Shown here: positions 62,596-64,000 of the stretch, piece after piece
How the letters are laid out: each line of letters begins with the position of its first letter
Position numbering within the stretch: the stretch's first letter is position 1
Source: Pantoea sp. SoEX
Lineage (GTDB): Bacteria; Pseudomonadota; Gammaproteobacteria; Enterobacterales; Enterobacteriaceae
Length of the DNA: 64,000 nucleotides
Direction: 5' to 3'
Assembly: GCF_009829945.1 (NCBI RefSeq)
Contig: NZ_SZZT01000002.1
Location: forward strand, 62,001-126,000
Program-made: the position numbers and the translations under genes
Notes under the pieces: model-generated
What the model saw: the letters and a program-made list of their open reading frames with translations, nothing else
The model's database searches: none
Told to the model about the DNA's origin: nothing

Positions 62596-62951
62596 ATTAT
62601 TTCCCCCAAAAGAATAATAAAAACTAAATAATATAATTTAATATCAGTAATTAATTTTTTAAATTACTAATATATAAATAGTATTATCTACATAAAATTA
62701 TTTTAAACTTAATTATAGTAGAAAGTACAAAATATATTTTATATTAAATAGTAAAGATATATGATACAGAAATTATTCTAAATAAAACATAAATGATTTA
62801 TTAAATAAGAATTTATATGTACAATAAATCATATTAACTTATTATCAATTAATTTGTTGATTTAATGATAAAAAATGAGTTTATATTTTTCTTGAAATTA
62901 AGATAGATAAAATAGATTATTAAATTTACTTAATCATAATTAAAAAATAAG
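62596..62951. other. Non-coding spacer dksA-hemL
   Basis: 356 very AT-rich bases between the dksA start and the hemL stop. In E. coli several genes, including hrpB, mrcB and the fhu cluster, fall in this interval. I see no coding remnant. A 7-bp hairpin (AGTAATT / AATTACT, about 62646-62669) is the only structure noted. Confidence 0.55.
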
Positions 62952-64000
62952 TTATAATCTAGAAAAGCAAATATCAGCAATATCTATAGTTTTTTGAATA
63001 TCATTCATAGTATGAGCAAGAGATACAAAATTTGTTTCAAAAGGAGAAGGAGTAAAATATATTCCTTCTTTTAGCATCATATGAAAAAATGTTCTAAATA
63101 ATTTAGTATTACATCTTAAAACATCAGAATAACAAGTCACATTATTGTCCTTAGTAAATAATAATCCGAACATACTCCCGATATTATTAACTATTATTGG
63201 AATATTATTTTTTTTTGCTGCTAAACGTAAGCCAGATGATAAATAGCTAGTTAAATGATTTAACTTTTCATAGGTATTTGGTTTCTTAATTTGTTGTAAA
63301 CAAGTATATCCTGCTGCCATTACTAATGGATTTCCAGAAAACGTTCCAGCTTGATAGACTTTACCCATTGGTGCTAATTTATTCATTAATTCTTTTTTGC
63401 CACCAAAAGCACCGATAGGCATACCACCACCTATTATTTTACCTAAGCAAGTAATATCTGGATATATATCATAATACTGTTGAGCTCCTCCTAATGCAAC
63501 TCTAAATCCAGTCATTACTTCATCCATAATGAGCAATGCATTAAATTCGTCACATAAGGTACGTAATCCTTGTAAAAACTTTTTTTTAGGTAAAACACAA
63601 TTCATATTACCAGCTACTGGTTCAACAATAATTGCAGCAATATCTGTAGGATAATTTTCAAAAATTTTGCGAACTGAATCTAAATCATTATACGCACAAA
63701 CTATGGTATTTCTTATAAAATCAAATGGAATTCCAGATGATATTATTGGATTATCATTATTAGCCAACTCATCATAAAAAGAATTTACTAATAAGTAATC
63801 AACATGACCATGATAACAACCTATAAATTTAATAATTTTACTACGATTAGTATATCCTCTTGCTAAACGAATTGCACTCATTGTAGCTTCAGTTCCAGAA
63901 TTAACCATACGTAACATTTCTATACTTTTTACTAAACTACAAATTAATTGTGACATAAGAATTTCTATTTCTGTAGGAGTTCCAAAACTTAAACCATTTT
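62952..64000 (-). CDS. hemL: Glutamate-1-semialdehyde 2,1-aminomutase (5' end cut by window)
   Basis: At least 349 codons; the frame continues past the internal ATG at 63956 to the window end with [18 protein letters not shown], matching the E. coli sequence GLSFGAPTEMEVKMAQL, so the true start lies beyond 64000. It converts glutamate-1-semialdehyde to 5-aminolevulinate for haem. PLP enzyme: [44 protein letters not shown], and the cofactor lysine in [16 protein letters not shown]. The missing portion is roughly the first 75 residues. Minus strand, downstream gene in the E. coli order after dksA (mrcB, fhu lost). Confidence 0.96.
   Translation of the reverse strand, partial: NGLSFGTPTEIEILMSQLICSLVKSIEMLRMVNSGTEATMSAIRLARGYTNRSKIIKFIGCYHGHVDYLLVNSFYDELANNDNPIISSGIPFDFIRNTIVCAYNDLDSVRKIFENYPTDIAAIIVEPVAGNMNCVLPKKKFLQGLRTLCDEFNALLIMDEVMTGFRVALGGAQQYYDIYPDITCLGKIIGGGMPIGAFGGKKELMNKLAPMGKVYQAGTFSGNPLVMAAGYTCLQQIKKPNTYEKLNHLTSYLSSGLRLAAKKNNIPIIVNNIGSMFGLLFTKDNNVTCYSDVLRCNTKLFRTFFHMMLKEGIYFTPSPFETNFVSLAHTMNDIQKTIDIADICFSRL

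Overview
This window is a gene-dense, very AT-rich stretch of bacterial chromosome. Almost every gene is a clear homologue of an Escherichia coli gene, and the order follows the E. coli map from slt (just before position zero) through thrABC, dnaKJ, carAB, leuABCD, the mra/mur cluster, secA, aceEF-lpd and panBC to hemL. About 42 protein genes and one decayed gene remain of the roughly 180 that E. coli carries there. The combination of low GC, wholesale loss of regulators, transporters and DNA-repair genes, retained essential amino acid pathways, and no mobile elements points to an obligate insect endosymbiont of the Enterobacterales (Blochmannia-like or one of the bug symbionts). I cannot name the species from sequence alone.

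Layout. 1-138: end of slt. 589-5232: thrABC. 5352-5915: mog. 6245-9387: dnaK-dnaJ with a recognisable heat-shock promoter. 9473-9733: rpsT (minus). 10002-15273: ribF, ileS, lspA, ispH. 15403-21363: dapB, carA, carB, folA. 21396-25701 (minus): apaH, apaG pseudogene, rsmA, pdxA, surA. 26119-30799 (minus): leuDCBA. 31271-33487: ilvIH. 33702-45305: rsmH, murE, murF, mraY, murD, murG, murC, ddlB, ftsZ. 45942-48554: secA. 48658-51124 (minus): zapD, coaE, nadC. 52012-57398: aceE, aceF, lpd. 57619-58152: hpt. 58211-64000 (minus): panC, panB, folK, pcnB, dksA, hemL (cut by the window end).

How the genes work together. Threonine, isoleucine/valine, leucine, lysine/diaminopimelate and carbamoyl phosphate (arginine, pyrimidines) synthesis is the nutritional core. 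Folate, FAD, NAD, CoA/pantothenate, pyridoxal phosphate, haem and isoprenoid steps supply cofactors. Pyruvate dehydrogenase feeds acetyl-CoA. The peptidoglycan precursor route from UDP-MurNAc to lipid II is complete for the steps normally encoded here. The divisome genes normally interleaved with it (ftsL, ftsI, ftsW, ftsQ, ftsA), and lpxC and lptD for lipopolysaccharide, are absent from their usual places.

I see no new defence system, mobile element or CRISPR array. The notable observations concern genome erosion: a ThrA whose aspartokinase half has lost invariant residues while its homoserine dehydrogenase half is intact, an apaG pseudogene with a frameshift and two stops, a SurA whose second parvulin domain is degenerate, an AceF cut to one lipoyl domain, a 43-bp tandem duplication at the ribF-ileS junction, and a 23-bp perfect inverted repeat next to an orphan terminator between nadC and aceE.
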